From a virus, in the IMG/VR virus record IMGVR_UViG_3300019887_000002, positions 1 to 53,257 of that record: a DNA stretch of 53,257 nucleotides; one strand, written 5' to 3'. The notes beneath the pieces were generated by a model. That model saw nothing but the letters and a program-made list of their open reading frames with translations. It was not told the DNA's origin and made no database searches. The stretch's first letter is position 1. Each line of letters starts with the position of its first letter. Positions 6,584-13,067 of the stretch are shown piece by piece. Both the position numbers and the translations under genes were made by a program.

Positions 6584-7072
6584 ATGGATATGCCCAAGGT
6601 CACCAAGGACGCTCCGTCCGAGACGGAAGTTCTGACCGATGCCGAGGCCCCCCAGGGAGCCGAGGGAAGCACCGAGGCGGGCGCCGCAGACGCGGCTCCC
6701 AAGAGCACCACGTCCAAGAAGGACGCTCGTCCGACCGGCTCGAACCGGAAGCTCCCGGATGGGTTCATCACGCCTGTCGAGGCCGCCAAGGTCGCGAGCC
6801 AGATCAAGGGTGACACCGTGCCCCCGCAGCACATCTACGGGAGCATTCGCAACAGCAAGGCGTTCAACGCGGCCTGCGTCGTCATGAGCGACGAGAAGGA
6901 CGACGCGAACCCCAACGGTCGCCCGATCATCAACAAGGCGAAGTTCGTCGAGTGGTACACCAACAAGGTGCAGGCCAAGACGGCTACTCCTGCAACTGCG
7001 ACGCCTGCTTCGACCGACGTCGCTGCGGCTACTCCCGCAGAAGTCGTGGAGCCCACCACCGTCAACGCCTGA
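6584..7072 (+). CDS. GC-rich, likely abundant early protein
   Basis: ATG after GAAAGGAAG (a second ATG lies two codons in). 162 aa: an Ala/Glu/Thr-rich disordered head (1-45), a compact central domain (LPDGFITPVEAAKVASQIKG ... PIINKAKFVEWYTNK, about 50-130), and an Ala-Thr-Pro-Val-rich flexible tail. Codon use is far more GC-rich at third positions than in the neighbours, as for highly translated genes in a high-GC host. It has its own strong promoter, a ~70-nt leader and a tiny upstream ORF (6560-6583) ending at its ATG. No family recognised. The central domain could bind DNA. Confidence 0.8.
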   Translation: MDMPKVTKDAPSETEVLTDAEAPQGAEGSTEAGAADAAPKSTTSKKDARPTGSNRKLPDGFITPVEAAKVASQIKGDTVPPQHIYGSIRNSKAFNAACVVMSDEKDDANPNGRPIINKAKFVEWYTNKVQAKTATPATATPASTDVAAATPAEVVEPTTVNA

Positions 7073-7086
7073 CGCGTCCCTCTACG

Positions 7087-7112
7087 GAGGCATACCGTCA
7101 GAACGTTGCCTC
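7087..7112 (+). terminator. Hairpin terminator candidate
   Basis: GAGGCA (7087-7092) pairs with TGCCTC (7107-7112), 14 nt after the stop of the GC-rich gene. It would insulate that strongly expressed unit. Confidence 0.5.
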
Positions 7113-7191
7113 TGAGGACCCTATAGTACCAGGGGAACCTGCTACTCTAGGGCCTCGGGGGGAGCGTTTCAACGAACGAAAGGATTGGTAC

Positions 7192-7311
7192 ATGCGGTAC
7201 TTTCACACGTGGTCGCACCAGTTCTCACTAGAGGCACTACGTGCTTTGAGTACGAGCTACTGGCACAACTTCATGTCTCTCTACCATCACTTTGCAGGTC
7301 CAGGAGCATGA
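7192..7311 (+). CDS. Hypothetical 39-aa peptide
   Basis: ATG after CGAAAGGAT. Rich in aromatic residues and histidine (MRYFHTWSHQFSLEALRALS...WHNFMSLYHHF). An amphipathic rather than purely hydrophobic helix is predicted. It lies directly before a secreted-protein gene. Support is mainly position and ribosome site; function unknown. Confidence 0.5.
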   Translation: MRYFHTWSHQFSLEALRALSTSYWHNFMSLYHHFAGPGA

Positions 7312-7326
7312 TCGAAAGGAGATCGA

Positions 7327-7788
7327 TTGGGACGAATAAGACGAGGTGTCTACCTCGTTGCGGTGGTTGGGATGCTAGGCATGATGGCTCCAAAGGCTTT
7401 TGCTGTTCCTACACCTTCACCTGCCTCAGCAGCGTCGGAGTGTACCCCGAATACCAATGTGTGCTTCAACCAGTACGCGTCGGGATGGGACAGCAAGACG
7501 CACGAATATGTGATCAGAGCCAACGTCAGCGAGATCAGCTTGACCTTCGGGAAGATTTCCGCTCGTCGGGCGATCATGATCTTCACCCACCGCTACGACC
7601 CAGACGCCAAGAAGTACGTGCAGTACCTTGTCGCACAGGCACCTTTCTGTTGGCAAGCAGACTGCTACGTAGAGTGGCGAACTACCAACGCCAGCGAGGC
7701 GCAGCTAGCCTTCTGGTGGGGGTCGACGTACAATGACAAGAACCAATCAGTGATTTCCAAGGCCGGCTTCCCTAGCGGCTCGGAGTAG
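7327..7788 (+). CDS. Secreted protein, 153 aa
   Basis: TTG start, chosen because AAAGGAG sits 5 nt upstream and the signal peptide begins there. Signal peptide MGRIRRGVYLVAVVGMLGMM with an AFA-V cleavage site near residue 26. The mature domain is Trp- and Tyr-rich with four cysteines (SECTPN, NVCFNQ, PFCWQA, DCYVEW), which suggests two disulfides in a small beta-sandwich. Followed by a long hairpin. Probably acts outside the membrane, for example on the host surface; no family recognised. Confidence 0.75.
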   Translation: MGRIRRGVYLVAVVGMLGMMAPKAFAVPTPSPASAASECTPNTNVCFNQYASGWDSKTHEYVIRANVSEISLTFGKISARRAIMIFTHRYDPDAKKYVQYLVAQAPFCWQADCYVEWRTTNASEAQLAFWWGSTYNDKNQSVISKAGFPSGSE

Positions 7789-7814
7789 AGCTGGCGACAC
7801 GGACATGGCGCTTG

Positions 7815-7847
7815 CCCCTTGGGCCGACTTCCTTGCGGCCCTTGGGG
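7815..7847 (+). terminator. Long hairpin terminator candidate
   Basis: GGGCCG (7821-7826) pairs with CGGCCC (7836-7841), and outer CCCC (7815-7818) pairs with GGGG (7844-7847) across a TT/TT bulge. It lies 27 nt after the secreted-protein stop. Confidence 0.6.
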
Positions 7848-7871
7848 GAAGTTCTAAGTTAGGAGAGGACA

Positions 7872-7994
7872 ATGCACGAGGTAGCAGTGCTCATAGCAAT
7901 TGGACTGTTGGGGTACTTCATCTTCAGTCCAACGCCGAAGGGTAGCTGCCACAACAAGAACTGTGACTGTCCAGAGTGCTCGCGGAACCGGTAG
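7872..7994 (+). CDS. Membrane-anchored Cys peptide
   Basis: 40 aa from ATG after AGGAGAGGA. One N-terminal transmembrane helix (VAVLIAIGLLGYFIF), then a short tail with four cysteines (SCHNKNCDCPEC) able to hold one zinc. This membrane anchor plus metal knuckle in 40 residues is unusual. It is next to other micro-proteins of the early arm. Confidence 0.6.
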   Translation: MHEVAVLIAIGLLGYFIFSPTPKGSCHNKNCDCPECSRNR

Positions 7995-8149
7995 TGGCGG
8001 TGGCTTGGGAGCAAGTAATGACGGAGGAACACCGTCGGCGCTACACTCCCGAGCCTCCAGCGCTCCCGGTACAAACCGTACACACTTCAGAAGACCCGAC
8101 AGCTTGTTGGCGGCGACTTAGGTGCGACGTAGTCGTACGCATAGTCTGA
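7994..8149 (+). CDS. Possible 51-aa protein
   Basis: A GTG overlaps the last base of the preceding stop; an internal ATG at 8018 would give 43 aa. Basic and proline-containing (EEHRRRYTPEPPALPV), one Cys pair region near the end (ACWRRLRC). The ribosome site is weak, so this is a moderate-to-low call. Confidence 0.35.
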   Translation: MAVAWEQVMTEEHRRRYTPEPPALPVQTVHTSEDPTACWRRLRCDVVVRIV

Positions 8150-8241
8150 AGACAACTAAGCCGGTCGAATACGACTGAGAGGCGACGGTAGTGCCGGGAG
8201 CGCTTCAATTTATCCAAACGTACCTAGGAGGGAGGTGATAC

Positions 8242-8310
8242 ATGTCAAACCTTGTAGTTGATGTGTCCACTCTCCTAGGAGGAGCCCATTGCGAGGTGCC
8301 CGATGTATGA
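8242..8310 (+). CDS. 22-aa peptide, LVVDVS motif
   Basis: Strong ribosome site (AGGAGGGAGGTGATAC) before the ATG. Product MSNLVVDVSTLLGGAHCEV and three more residues. Its start resembles the starts of the 15670 and 15851 products (RLVVDLS). Its stop overlaps the start of the 8303 gene, so it may be a leader peptide for that gene. Confidence 0.45.
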   Translation: MSNLVVDVSTLLGGAHCEVPDV

Positions 8311-8641
8311 TCGTAACCCTTATGACGACGTGCGTGCTGCTGCCTACCGTACCCTTCTCGAAGCAGGCATCATCTCATGGACTGAGCTCGCAGCGTTCCA
8401 AGAACGTCAGGGAAACTGGACTCCTAACAGTACTGAACAACATACTAACTCAAGTCCTGCTGATACAATCCCCATCGATACCTACCCATCCGACGGTATC
8501 GTTGTCTCAGTCAAGCGTGCAGACGTCATCTCCGCTAGAGACACGACGTCAAACCATCTTGCTTTGTATTCGGGGACCGTGGAAGGGCCAACCTCAGGAG
8601 TCGAACGGGATATGGAACAACACGTTGAGGAAGGACACTAG
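8303..8641 (+). CDS. Hypothetical 112-aa protein
   Basis: ATG overlaps the end of the preceding peptide; GAGGTGCCCG is a usable ribosome site. N-terminal helical unit (DVRAAAYRTLLEAGIISWTELAAF) then a Thr/Ser/Pro-rich, probably flexible, acidic part (IPIDTYPSDGIVVSV). No family recognised. Confidence 0.6.
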   Translation: MYDRNPYDDVRAAAYRTLLEAGIISWTELAAFQERQGNWTPNSTEQHTNSSPADTIPIDTYPSDGIVVSVKRADVISARDTTSNHLALYSGTVEGPTSGVERDMEQHVEEGH

Positions 8642-8828
8642 AGGTGCCTATCAGTTCGAATGGCGAACCTGGGACGAGACGGCAAAGGAAACGGGTAGGA
8701 CTTGGCTTATCGGGGTCGACCCTGCTTTTGCATCGCCTCAGGATCAGAGTGATCAAGCATGGTCACTGTTCACGCTACATGGTATCGGCCGCTGGCCAAG
8801 GAGGGGACAATGTCGGAACGCAGCGTAG
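8625..8828 (+). CDS. Possible 67-aa protein, TTG start
   Basis: The 8641-8810 gap is covered by an open frame with protein-like content (FEWRTWDETAKETGRTWLIG, then DPAFASPQDQSDQAW). It would begin at a TTG inside the previous gene and end 19 nt into the next one. No strong ribosome site. A better start may have been missed, and the frame assignment is tentative. Confidence 0.35.
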   Translation: MRKDTRGAYQFEWRTWDETAKETGRTWLIGVDPAFASPQDQSDQAWSLFTLHGIGRWPRRGQCRNAA

Positions 8829-9043
8829 TCCTGACGATCAAGGTTGACACTTCAGGGTTTGTGAAAGCGATTGATGATGCATTGCCTGTTGCACGCGGAG
8901 GAATTCGGTACACGAAGCAGTCGTCGTGTTGGTATATCGAGTGTCAAGGTCAACCGATCTGTGACATGGAAGCTCACATAAATTGGCACGCACAACGTTC
9001 GGTCATCGAGCAGTACGAACGTGAAAGGTTGGGTAGGGAGTAA
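8810..9043 (+). CDS. Hypothetical 77-aa protein
   Basis: ATG at 8810 is preferred over 8759 because AAGGAGGGG lies just before it. Beta strand start (RSVVLTIKVDTSGFVKAI), a short C-Y-C type pair (SSCWYIECQG) with a further Cys and two His (CDMEAHINWHAQ), which could coordinate a metal, and a basic C-terminal helix. Stop and next ATG overlap (TAATG). Confidence 0.6.
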   Translation: MSERSVVLTIKVDTSGFVKAIDDALPVARGGIRYTKQSSCWYIECQGQPICDMEAHINWHAQRSVIEQYERERLGRE

Positions 9044-9261
9044 TGGACTTTGACCACGAGTACTATGTGACACCAGGCATCAACGAAGCTGCATGCATCC
9101 GAGAGGCTCAGATGTATGCTCTCCAAGGTGAGACGTCGAAGGTGCACTATCATGGCAAGTACACAGCAGACGGCCAGAGGTTGCAAGGATGTCAAGAGGG
9201 TGGACAGTTCGGTTGTCGTGTGTACAAGTCCAGTATCCAGGACCAGATCAATGTGGGATGA
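9043..9261 (+). CDS. Hypothetical 72-aa protein
   Basis: ATG overlaps the previous stop. Tyr/His-rich with three Cys (AACIREAQMYALQG, GCQEGGQFGC). No membrane segment, no recognised family. Its 3' end overlaps the start of a membrane peptide gene. Confidence 0.6.
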   Translation: MDFDHEYYVTPGINEAACIREAQMYALQGETSKVHYHGKYTADGQRLQGCQEGGQFGCRVYKSSIQDQINVG

Positions 9262-9376
9262 CCAGAGTTGGTTCTTCATCCCTCGAGACAGTGACCATCC
9301 GATCTTTTGGATCATCGCCAACCTCGTAGTTGGGTACGTCATCGTCTGTTTCCTACTTCTAGTGGTGGCCAAATGA
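9251..9376 (+). CDS. Single-helix membrane protein, 41 aa
   Basis: ATG at 9251 lies within the end of the previous gene. The N-terminal 17 residues are acidic and aromatic (MWDDQSWFFIPRDSDH), then comes a 22-residue hydrophobic helix (FWIIANLVVGYVIVCFLLL) and a lysine end. Its ATGA overlap with the next gene supports the stop. Function unknown. Confidence 0.6.
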   Translation: MWDDQSWFFIPRDSDHPIFWIIANLVVGYVIVCFLLLVVAK

Positions 9377-9765
9377 AGACCAACGCTGAGTACGCTGCAT
9401 GGTTGATCGACAACCGCCTTCGACGGAGGGTACAAACACGTGACATCTGTAGATGTCCTAGTAAGAGAGGACATACGGAACCTTCATGGACGATGCTCTT
9501 AGCAGCTGCGGAACTCGCACCCGAGGCAATTGCGATACATGTTCACGACAAGTGTCTGAAGCCGAACACGATCAACTGGCTCCACTCCGTCAAAGAATGC
9601 TCCCACTGTGGTGATTTGTTTGCGAGCCCGTGGGAGATGTGGTGCGAGACGTGTACGATCATTGCAGGCGAAGAGTGGCTTGGGTGGAAACAGGCACGTG
9701 AGAAGGAACTCGAGTTCCGAGCCAATCTTTTGGGTTACAAAAATCCCCCGTTGCTTGGGGCCTAA
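9373..9765 (+). CDS. Zinc-ribbon protein, 130 aa
   Basis: ATG overlaps the previous stop (ATGA). N-terminal basic helix (WLIDNRLRRRVQTRDICRC), a helical middle (LLAAAELAPEAIAIHVHDKC), then a CSHCGDLFASPWEMWCETC zinc ribbon and a charged C-terminal helix. Likely a nucleic-acid-associated protein; no named family recognised. A promoter overlaps its last codons. Confidence 0.65.
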   Translation: MKTNAEYAAWLIDNRLRRRVQTRDICRCPSKRGHTEPSWTMLLAAAELAPEAIAIHVHDKCLKPNTINWLHSVKECSHCGDLFASPWEMWCETCTIIAGEEWLGWKQAREKELEFRANLLGYKNPPLLGA

Positions 9766-9780
9766 GTTCAAGCGTATAAT
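9746..9780 (+). promoter_or_regulatory. Promoter with CCCC/GGGG clamp
   Basis: TTGCTT (9751-9756), 18 bp, TATAAT (9775-9780). CCCC (9746-9749) and GGGG (9757-9760) pair around the -35. The predicted start falls about 4 nt before the ATG at 9791, so the message is nearly leaderless. Confidence 0.75.
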
Positions 9781-9790
9781 AAGGGTAATC

Positions 9791-10171
9791 ATGACAGACA
9801 GTGTAGCTCCGACGAGTGCGTTACTGGGACACTGCATCAGTGTCTATCAAGCAATGTACGATAACTCCGTCCCGTACCTGGACACTCCTTATAGGATATG
9901 GGACGGATTCAGTACTCACCTCGTGAAGCGGCTCAACCTGTCAGTACCTTACTACACCAAGTGCTTCACGGCCCTCAAGGTCATGGACTGCGTGCGACAG
10001 ATCAGGAGGGGCGGATCCACCACTACCTCTCAGTGGCTGCTCCTCCGCCCTCCTGATGTGTCGTTGTTTGAAGCTCACGTACCAGCAACAAAGCAAGACA
10101 TGCAGGGACAGCAACTCAGGGACCTGCGTAAGCGTGTGCAGGAACTTGAAGACTTCATCAAGGGAGCTTGA
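9791..10171 (+). CDS. Winged-helix-like protein, coiled-coil tail
   Basis: ATG only ~10 nt after the TATAAT box, with no canonical ribosome site, which suggests leaderless or near-leaderless translation. 126 aa. Residues 35-90 look like a winged helix: HLVKRLNLSVPYYTKCFTAL as the helix pair and RQIRRGGSTTTSQWLLL as the wing. The C-terminus (DMQGQQLRDLRKRVQELEDF) is a short coiled coil for dimerisation. A phage transcription regulator is the likeliest role. Confidence 0.65.
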   Translation: MTDSVAPTSALLGHCISVYQAMYDNSVPYLDTPYRIWDGFSTHLVKRLNLSVPYYTKCFTALKVMDCVRQIRRGGSTTTSQWLLLRPPDVSLFEAHVPATKQDMQGQQLRDLRKRVQELEDFIKGA

Positions 10172-10172
10172 T

Positions 10173-10484
10173 ATGCCAACGATGGAAAAGGCGAAGCTCT
10201 GTCCGAGATGCGGACACCCTGGTACTCCTACTGGTATCCAACCAGGAGAGGACCGATCGAAGGTACACACGTTTCGGTGTGACAACGAGCGTTGTCAATG
10301 GAACGGTACAGGCTTCATCGTACAGGTGTTGTCTGATGGAACGATTCCAGAGCGCCAACCAGGACCCAAGCAGTTCGATCTGATGCAGGTGCCTGGAGTG
10401 GCTCAGATGGGTCGTGACATCCTTCGTCGCACAGTAGCTGAGGACCCTGAGCTCGCAGCGTTCCTAGAGGACAAGGGGCTATGA
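10173..10484 (+). CDS. Zinc-ribbon protein, 103 aa
   Basis: ATG one base after the previous stop. Four-Cys ribbon CPRCGHPG ... FRCDNERCQW within the first 45 residues, resembling the zinc beta ribbons of transcription factors. The C-terminal half is helical and acidic (GRDILRRTVAEDPELAAFLE). It probably pairs with the winged-helix protein encoded just upstream in the same transcript. ATGA overlap with the next gene. Confidence 0.65.
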   Translation: MPTMEKAKLCPRCGHPGTPTGIQPGEDRSKVHTFRCDNERCQWNGTGFIVQVLSDGTIPERQPGPKQFDLMQVPGVAQMGRDILRRTVAEDPELAAFLEDKGL

Positions 10485-10765
10485 AACCTATCCCATTGCC
10501 ATCTGACGTCGAGCTCTCTATAGATCAAGTACGAAGGGTCATTGCAGCGCCAAACGGCTCTCTCATCGATGACAACATTCGTCCTGTGGAAGCTGTAGTG
10601 GAACCAGTGAACTTGGGTACGGAAGAGCAACAGGTGCTTGCTATCCAGCTGACAGTGTGTATCGGTCTGGAGGACGATGACATTTTCAAGCTGTTAGAAG
10701 CAGGCCACTTCTACCTCAGTTTCATTGGCCACGTCGTGCCCTTCAACCTTCGAATGGTGCTCTAA
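10481..10765 (+). CDS. Hypothetical 94-aa protein
   Basis: ATG overlaps the previous stop. Acidic, with helix SIDQVRRVIAAP, a beta pair (AVVEPVNLGTEEQQVLAIQLTVCIG), and a hydrophobic C-terminal strand (HFYLSFIGHVVPFNLRM). No metal site and no family recognised. Its stop lies at the left foot of the next promoter dyad. Confidence 0.6.
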   Translation: MKPIPLPSDVELSIDQVRRVIAAPNGSLIDDNIRPVEAVVEPVNLGTEEQQVLAIQLTVCIGLEDDDIFKLLEAGHFYLSFIGHVVPFNLRMVL

Positions 10766-10804
10766 AGTCCCCTCTTGATTTGGGACTTGAGACCGATATA
10801 TAAT
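10765..10804 (+). promoter_or_regulatory. Promoter with perfect dyad
   Basis: AAGTCCC (10765-10771) / GGGACTT (10782-10788) enclose the -35 TTGATT (10775-10780). TATAAT is at 10799-10804, 18 bp away. The start point is predicted at or next to the A of the ATG at 10811. Confidence 0.8.
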
Positions 10805-10810
10805 TAAGAC

Positions 10811-11035
10811 ATGAGAGAGCGACTGAAAGTCAATCTTCGGGTCATTCCTGAACTTGAAGGACCTGTCATGAAGTTCCGTGCTCCAAGCCGGACTCGTGTC
10901 GGCAAGCAATTCGATCACATCACACTCTTACATCCTGATGGTCACGTAGAGTGTTGTTGTGAAGCAGGAAAGATGGGTAACGAATGTTGGGCTATGACGG
11001 ACGTCAGGGAGGGAAGGTACGTTGGAGAGCTCTGA
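10811..11035 (+). CDS. Leaderless-gene candidate, 74 aa
   Basis: ATG is 7 nt past the last base of TATAAT, so transcription should begin at the start codon itself; no ribosome site exists upstream. Basic N-terminus (MRERLKVNLRVIP), a charged loop, then a Cys cluster (VECCCEAGKMGNECW) that could bind metal. No recognised family. Confidence 0.6.
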   Translation: MRERLKVNLRVIPELEGPVMKFRAPSRTRVGKQFDHITLLHPDGHVECCCEAGKMGNECWAMTDVREGRYVGEL

Positions 11036-11261
11036 GTGGCGTCCTGACCACCTAGTCTTGAAAGCGAACGAGATTGATGAGGAGCACATCGCTGAGTACA
11101 TACGGCACATTCGTCAATGCTTGTACGCCTTGGAGATGAGTCACACTCTCCAGGAGTTTGCCGTCGAGTTCGAGTGTATTGCTACCAACACAATTGGCTA
11201 CCGAAACGGGTTACAAGTAGAGATGCAAAACCGTGTTGCAGGCGTAGCTATGAACAACTGA
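11022..11261 (+). CDS. Hypothetical 79-aa helical protein
   Basis: TTG start inside the previous gene, with GAGGGAAGG at a good distance. Helical: EIDEEHIAEYIRHIRQCLYALEMSHTL and a second helix with two Cys. Acidic overall. No recognised family. Confidence 0.55.
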   Translation: MESSEWRPDHLVLKANEIDEEHIAEYIRHIRQCLYALEMSHTLQEFAVEFECIATNTIGYRNGLQVEMQNRVAGVAMNN

Positions 11262-11276
11262 GTGGAGGTGAAAAGT

Positions 11277-11411
11277 GTGTACGGTGATGCTATAGCTGAA
11301 GGCGACGTACCTGAAGAGGACCTTGCTTCTGACGATGATAAGGTTGTCACAGGTGTCAGCCCGCCCGAGGGACGTGAGGAGGAAGATTGGGAACCAAAGC
11401 CGACCTCATAG
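11277..11411 (+). CDS. Acidic 44-aa peptide
   Basis: GTG after TGGAGGTG. Very acidic and proline-containing (EGDVPEEDLASDDDK, EGREEEDWEPK), probably unstructured. It overlaps the first 25 nt of the endolysin gene and may couple its translation. Confidence 0.5.
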   Translation: MYGDAIAEGDVPEEDLASDDDKVVTGVSPPEGREEEDWEPKPTS

Positions 11412-12166
11412 GGGTCCTACAGAGTTTCGTCGGTATCAAAGAGGCTCCTGACGGATCGAACATGACACCAATTGGTGCTGAGTTCGGTTGGAACGGAGTC
11501 GCTTGGTGTTGCGAAACTGTCTCGGTTGCTCTGAAGCGTGCAGGCGTTCCAGGGTTTTGGACTGCGGGAGTACTGGACGCTCGTGAACGTGCCAAGCGAG
11601 GAGAAAATGGAATGCAGTTTGTTCCATTCGCAGGAGCACCTCAGCCTGGAGATGCAATCCTCTTCGACTGGACTGGGGGCAGAGGCACAGGGTCTCCTGA
11701 CAGCTTCCACATCGGTACGATCATCGAGGTTGTAGGCGACACGTTCCATACCATCGAAGGCAACACGTCGAGTGGATGTGCTTGGGTTTGGAGAGATCGT
11801 GCCTTCGTGCAAGGCTTCATCCGCTTCCCATTCGACGCTCCCGTTCCAACACCTACACCACAGGAGGGTGATTTGGGCTGGCCAAGCTTTACTGACCCCA
11901 AGAACGGTAACAAAGTCATCGCGTCTCCAAAGGGTGACTTCTACAACTACAACTCGAAGGGTGCTCCTGGAGGCAACCAGTGGCTTGGTAACCTAAGTCA
12001 GTTCAACGCTGGTGAAGGAACTCCAAATGGACCACTCGTCGCAATCGAGCCGTGGGATGATGGTGGTTCGTTCTCGGGTATCATCGCGTTCTGTGTCGAC
12101 GCGGTCGGCAAGGTACATCCGTACGCTCTTCCGAGCAACGGTGTCTACGGGTACGGGAAGAAGTAA
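11387..12166 (+). CDS. CHAP-domain endolysin
   Basis: Peptidoglycan hydrolase that releases progeny by cutting peptide or amide bonds in the host wall. TTG start, with GAGGAGG upstream in the preceding gene. CHAP fold over about residues 8-145: catalytic Cys41 (AWCCETVSVAL), PGDAILFDW, His108 (SFHIGTI) and the polar third residue in HTIEGN (124-126). A Pro/Thr linker (VPTPTPQEGD) leads to a ~95-residue C-terminal domain with aromatic/Gly motifs (SPKGDFYNYNSKGAPGG), probably wall binding. No signal peptide, so a holin must let it out. The holin candidate lies 40 kb away in the late block. Confidence 0.85.
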   Translation: MGTKADLIGVLQSFVGIKEAPDGSNMTPIGAEFGWNGVAWCCETVSVALKRAGVPGFWTAGVLDARERAKRGENGMQFVPFAGAPQPGDAILFDWTGGRGTGSPDSFHIGTIIEVVGDTFHTIEGNTSSGCAWVWRDRAFVQGFIRFPFDAPVPTPTPQEGDLGWPSFTDPKNGNKVIASPKGDFYNYNSKGAPGGNQWLGNLSQFNAGEGTPNGPLVAIEPWDDGGSFSGIIAFCVDAVGKVHPYALPSNGVYGYGKK

Positions 12167-12351
12167 TGGACTGTCAATGTGGTCAGCCTGACGCTGATCA
12201 AGGTGGCAAACTTCACCAGTGCGATGCGCCGGGCTATTACGCCGATCATCTCTGTGTGTGGTGTCGATTATTCCACCGTATAGGTCCTTGGAGAGCTCCG
12301 TATCTGAGGTACCCTTCGTGTAGAGACAACCCAGTACCTGCTAGGCAGTAG
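12166..12351 (+). CDS. Cys-rich 61-aa protein
   Basis: ATG overlaps the endolysin stop (TAATG). Six to seven Cys and several His (MDCQCGQPDADQ, HQCDAPGYYADHLCVWC), spaced like a treble-clef or cross-brace zinc site; basic, Pro-rich tail. Function unknown; co-translation with the endolysin is likely. Confidence 0.55.
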   Translation: MDCQCGQPDADQGGKLHQCDAPGYYADHLCVWCRLFHRIGPWRAPYLRYPSCRDNPVPARQ

Positions 12352-12359
12352 GTCAGCAA

Positions 12360-12457
12360 AGTCAACGCGCTGAGTCGAATCGAGGGTAGATATCTACGTA
12401 GCTAGTGGATAACTCTCGATCGACTCGCGTTGACTATAGTCAAAATTGAATTCAACG
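12360..12457. promoter_or_regulatory. Dyad element A
   Basis: Intergenic inverted repeat. The left arm AGTCAACGC-GCT-GAGTCGA-A-TCGAG (12360-12384) pairs with the right arm 12415-12435 apart from the extra GCT and one A. AGTCAA recurs outside the arms and the element ends in TGAATTCAACG. Element B at 28660 repeats this layout in the opposite orientation. Possible origin, recombination site or operator. Confidence 0.65.
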
Positions 12458-12483
12458 TATCGATGACGAAAGGAAAAAGCTCA

Positions 12484-12666
12484 ATGACGATGACCGTAGG
12501 GCAGTTGATTGAGAAGCTCACGAAGAAGGACCCAAACGCTCAGGTGATGCTGAACATCTATGAGCCTGGAGAAGAAGGGTTTGATTACGTACCTGATGCA
12601 GTGGGGAATTCACCAGAAGGTGTTGTTCAGATCACCGCACTGTTGAACCCTATTGAGGAGGACTAA
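12484..12666 (+). CDS. Hypothetical 60-aa protein
   Basis: ATG at 12484 is preferred for the AAAGGAAAAAG site before it; TTG 12430 and ATG 12463 are also in frame, but 12430 falls within the dyad element. Helix MTVGQLIEKLTKKDPNAQVML then an acidic beta part (DYVPDAVGNSPEGVVQITAL). The pattern resembles short phage proteins of unknown function with a TVGELIEKLS-type start. Directly followed by the next gene. Confidence 0.65.
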   Translation: MTMTVGQLIEKLTKKDPNAQVMLNIYEPGEEGFDYVPDAVGNSPEGVVQITALLNPIEED

Positions 12667-12864
12667 ATGTACACAGTGGAAGAAGTTGTCAAGATGCTCC
12701 GTGAGGGTAACCTGTCACGGATCGAAGGTGAAATGGCTATTGACGGTTACATGTTTAAGTGTACAGCTTACAACGTTGGTGACCAGATGATCAGGATTGA
12801 TCTGAAGGCTTCTCGTTCCCAAAGGTTGATGGATGAAGTTGAAGGAGGTAAGCTCGTTCCATGA
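12667..12864 (+). CDS. Hypothetical 65-aa protein
   Basis: ATG immediately after the previous stop, with GAGGAGGAC. N-terminal helix (TVEEVVKMLREGNLSRIEG) resembling the start of its neighbour, then beta strands (GYMFKCTAYNVGDQMIRIDL). ATGA overlap with the next gene. Not recognised. Confidence 0.6.
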   Translation: MYTVEEVVKMLREGNLSRIEGEMAIDGYMFKCTAYNVGDQMIRIDLKASRSQRLMDEVEGGKLVP

Positions 12865-13067
12865 CTACCAAACGACAGTACCAAGGATCGTTGATATTCG
12901 ATGCGAACGTTCTACGGTCAGCAGTAGTAATCCTCCAGAAGAGGTCCTCCAAGCCTGATGGCTTCTGGATGAAAACACTCTGTCGCGTCATACTTAACTG
13001 TGCCGACAAGATGACTGACGAAGCTGCGGTACTCATAGCAGATGCATTTGGGACTGAAGATGATTGA
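12861..13067 (+). CDS. Hypothetical 68-aa protein
   Basis: ATG overlaps the previous stop; GAAGGAGG is 8-15 nt upstream. Basic N-terminus, helical core (ANVLRSAVVILQKRS, MKTLCRVILNCADKMTDEAAVLIADAF). It ends inside the start of the helicase gene, which suggests coupled translation and perhaps a helper role. Confidence 0.6.
   Translation: MTTKRQYQGSLIFDANVLRSAVVILQKRSSKPDGFWMKTLCRVILNCADKMTDEAAVLIADAFGTEDD

Noticed and set aside
8644-8847. 67-codon frame starting with GTG
   Set aside because: Basic low-complexity product, no ribosome site; the frame starting at 8625 reads more like protein.
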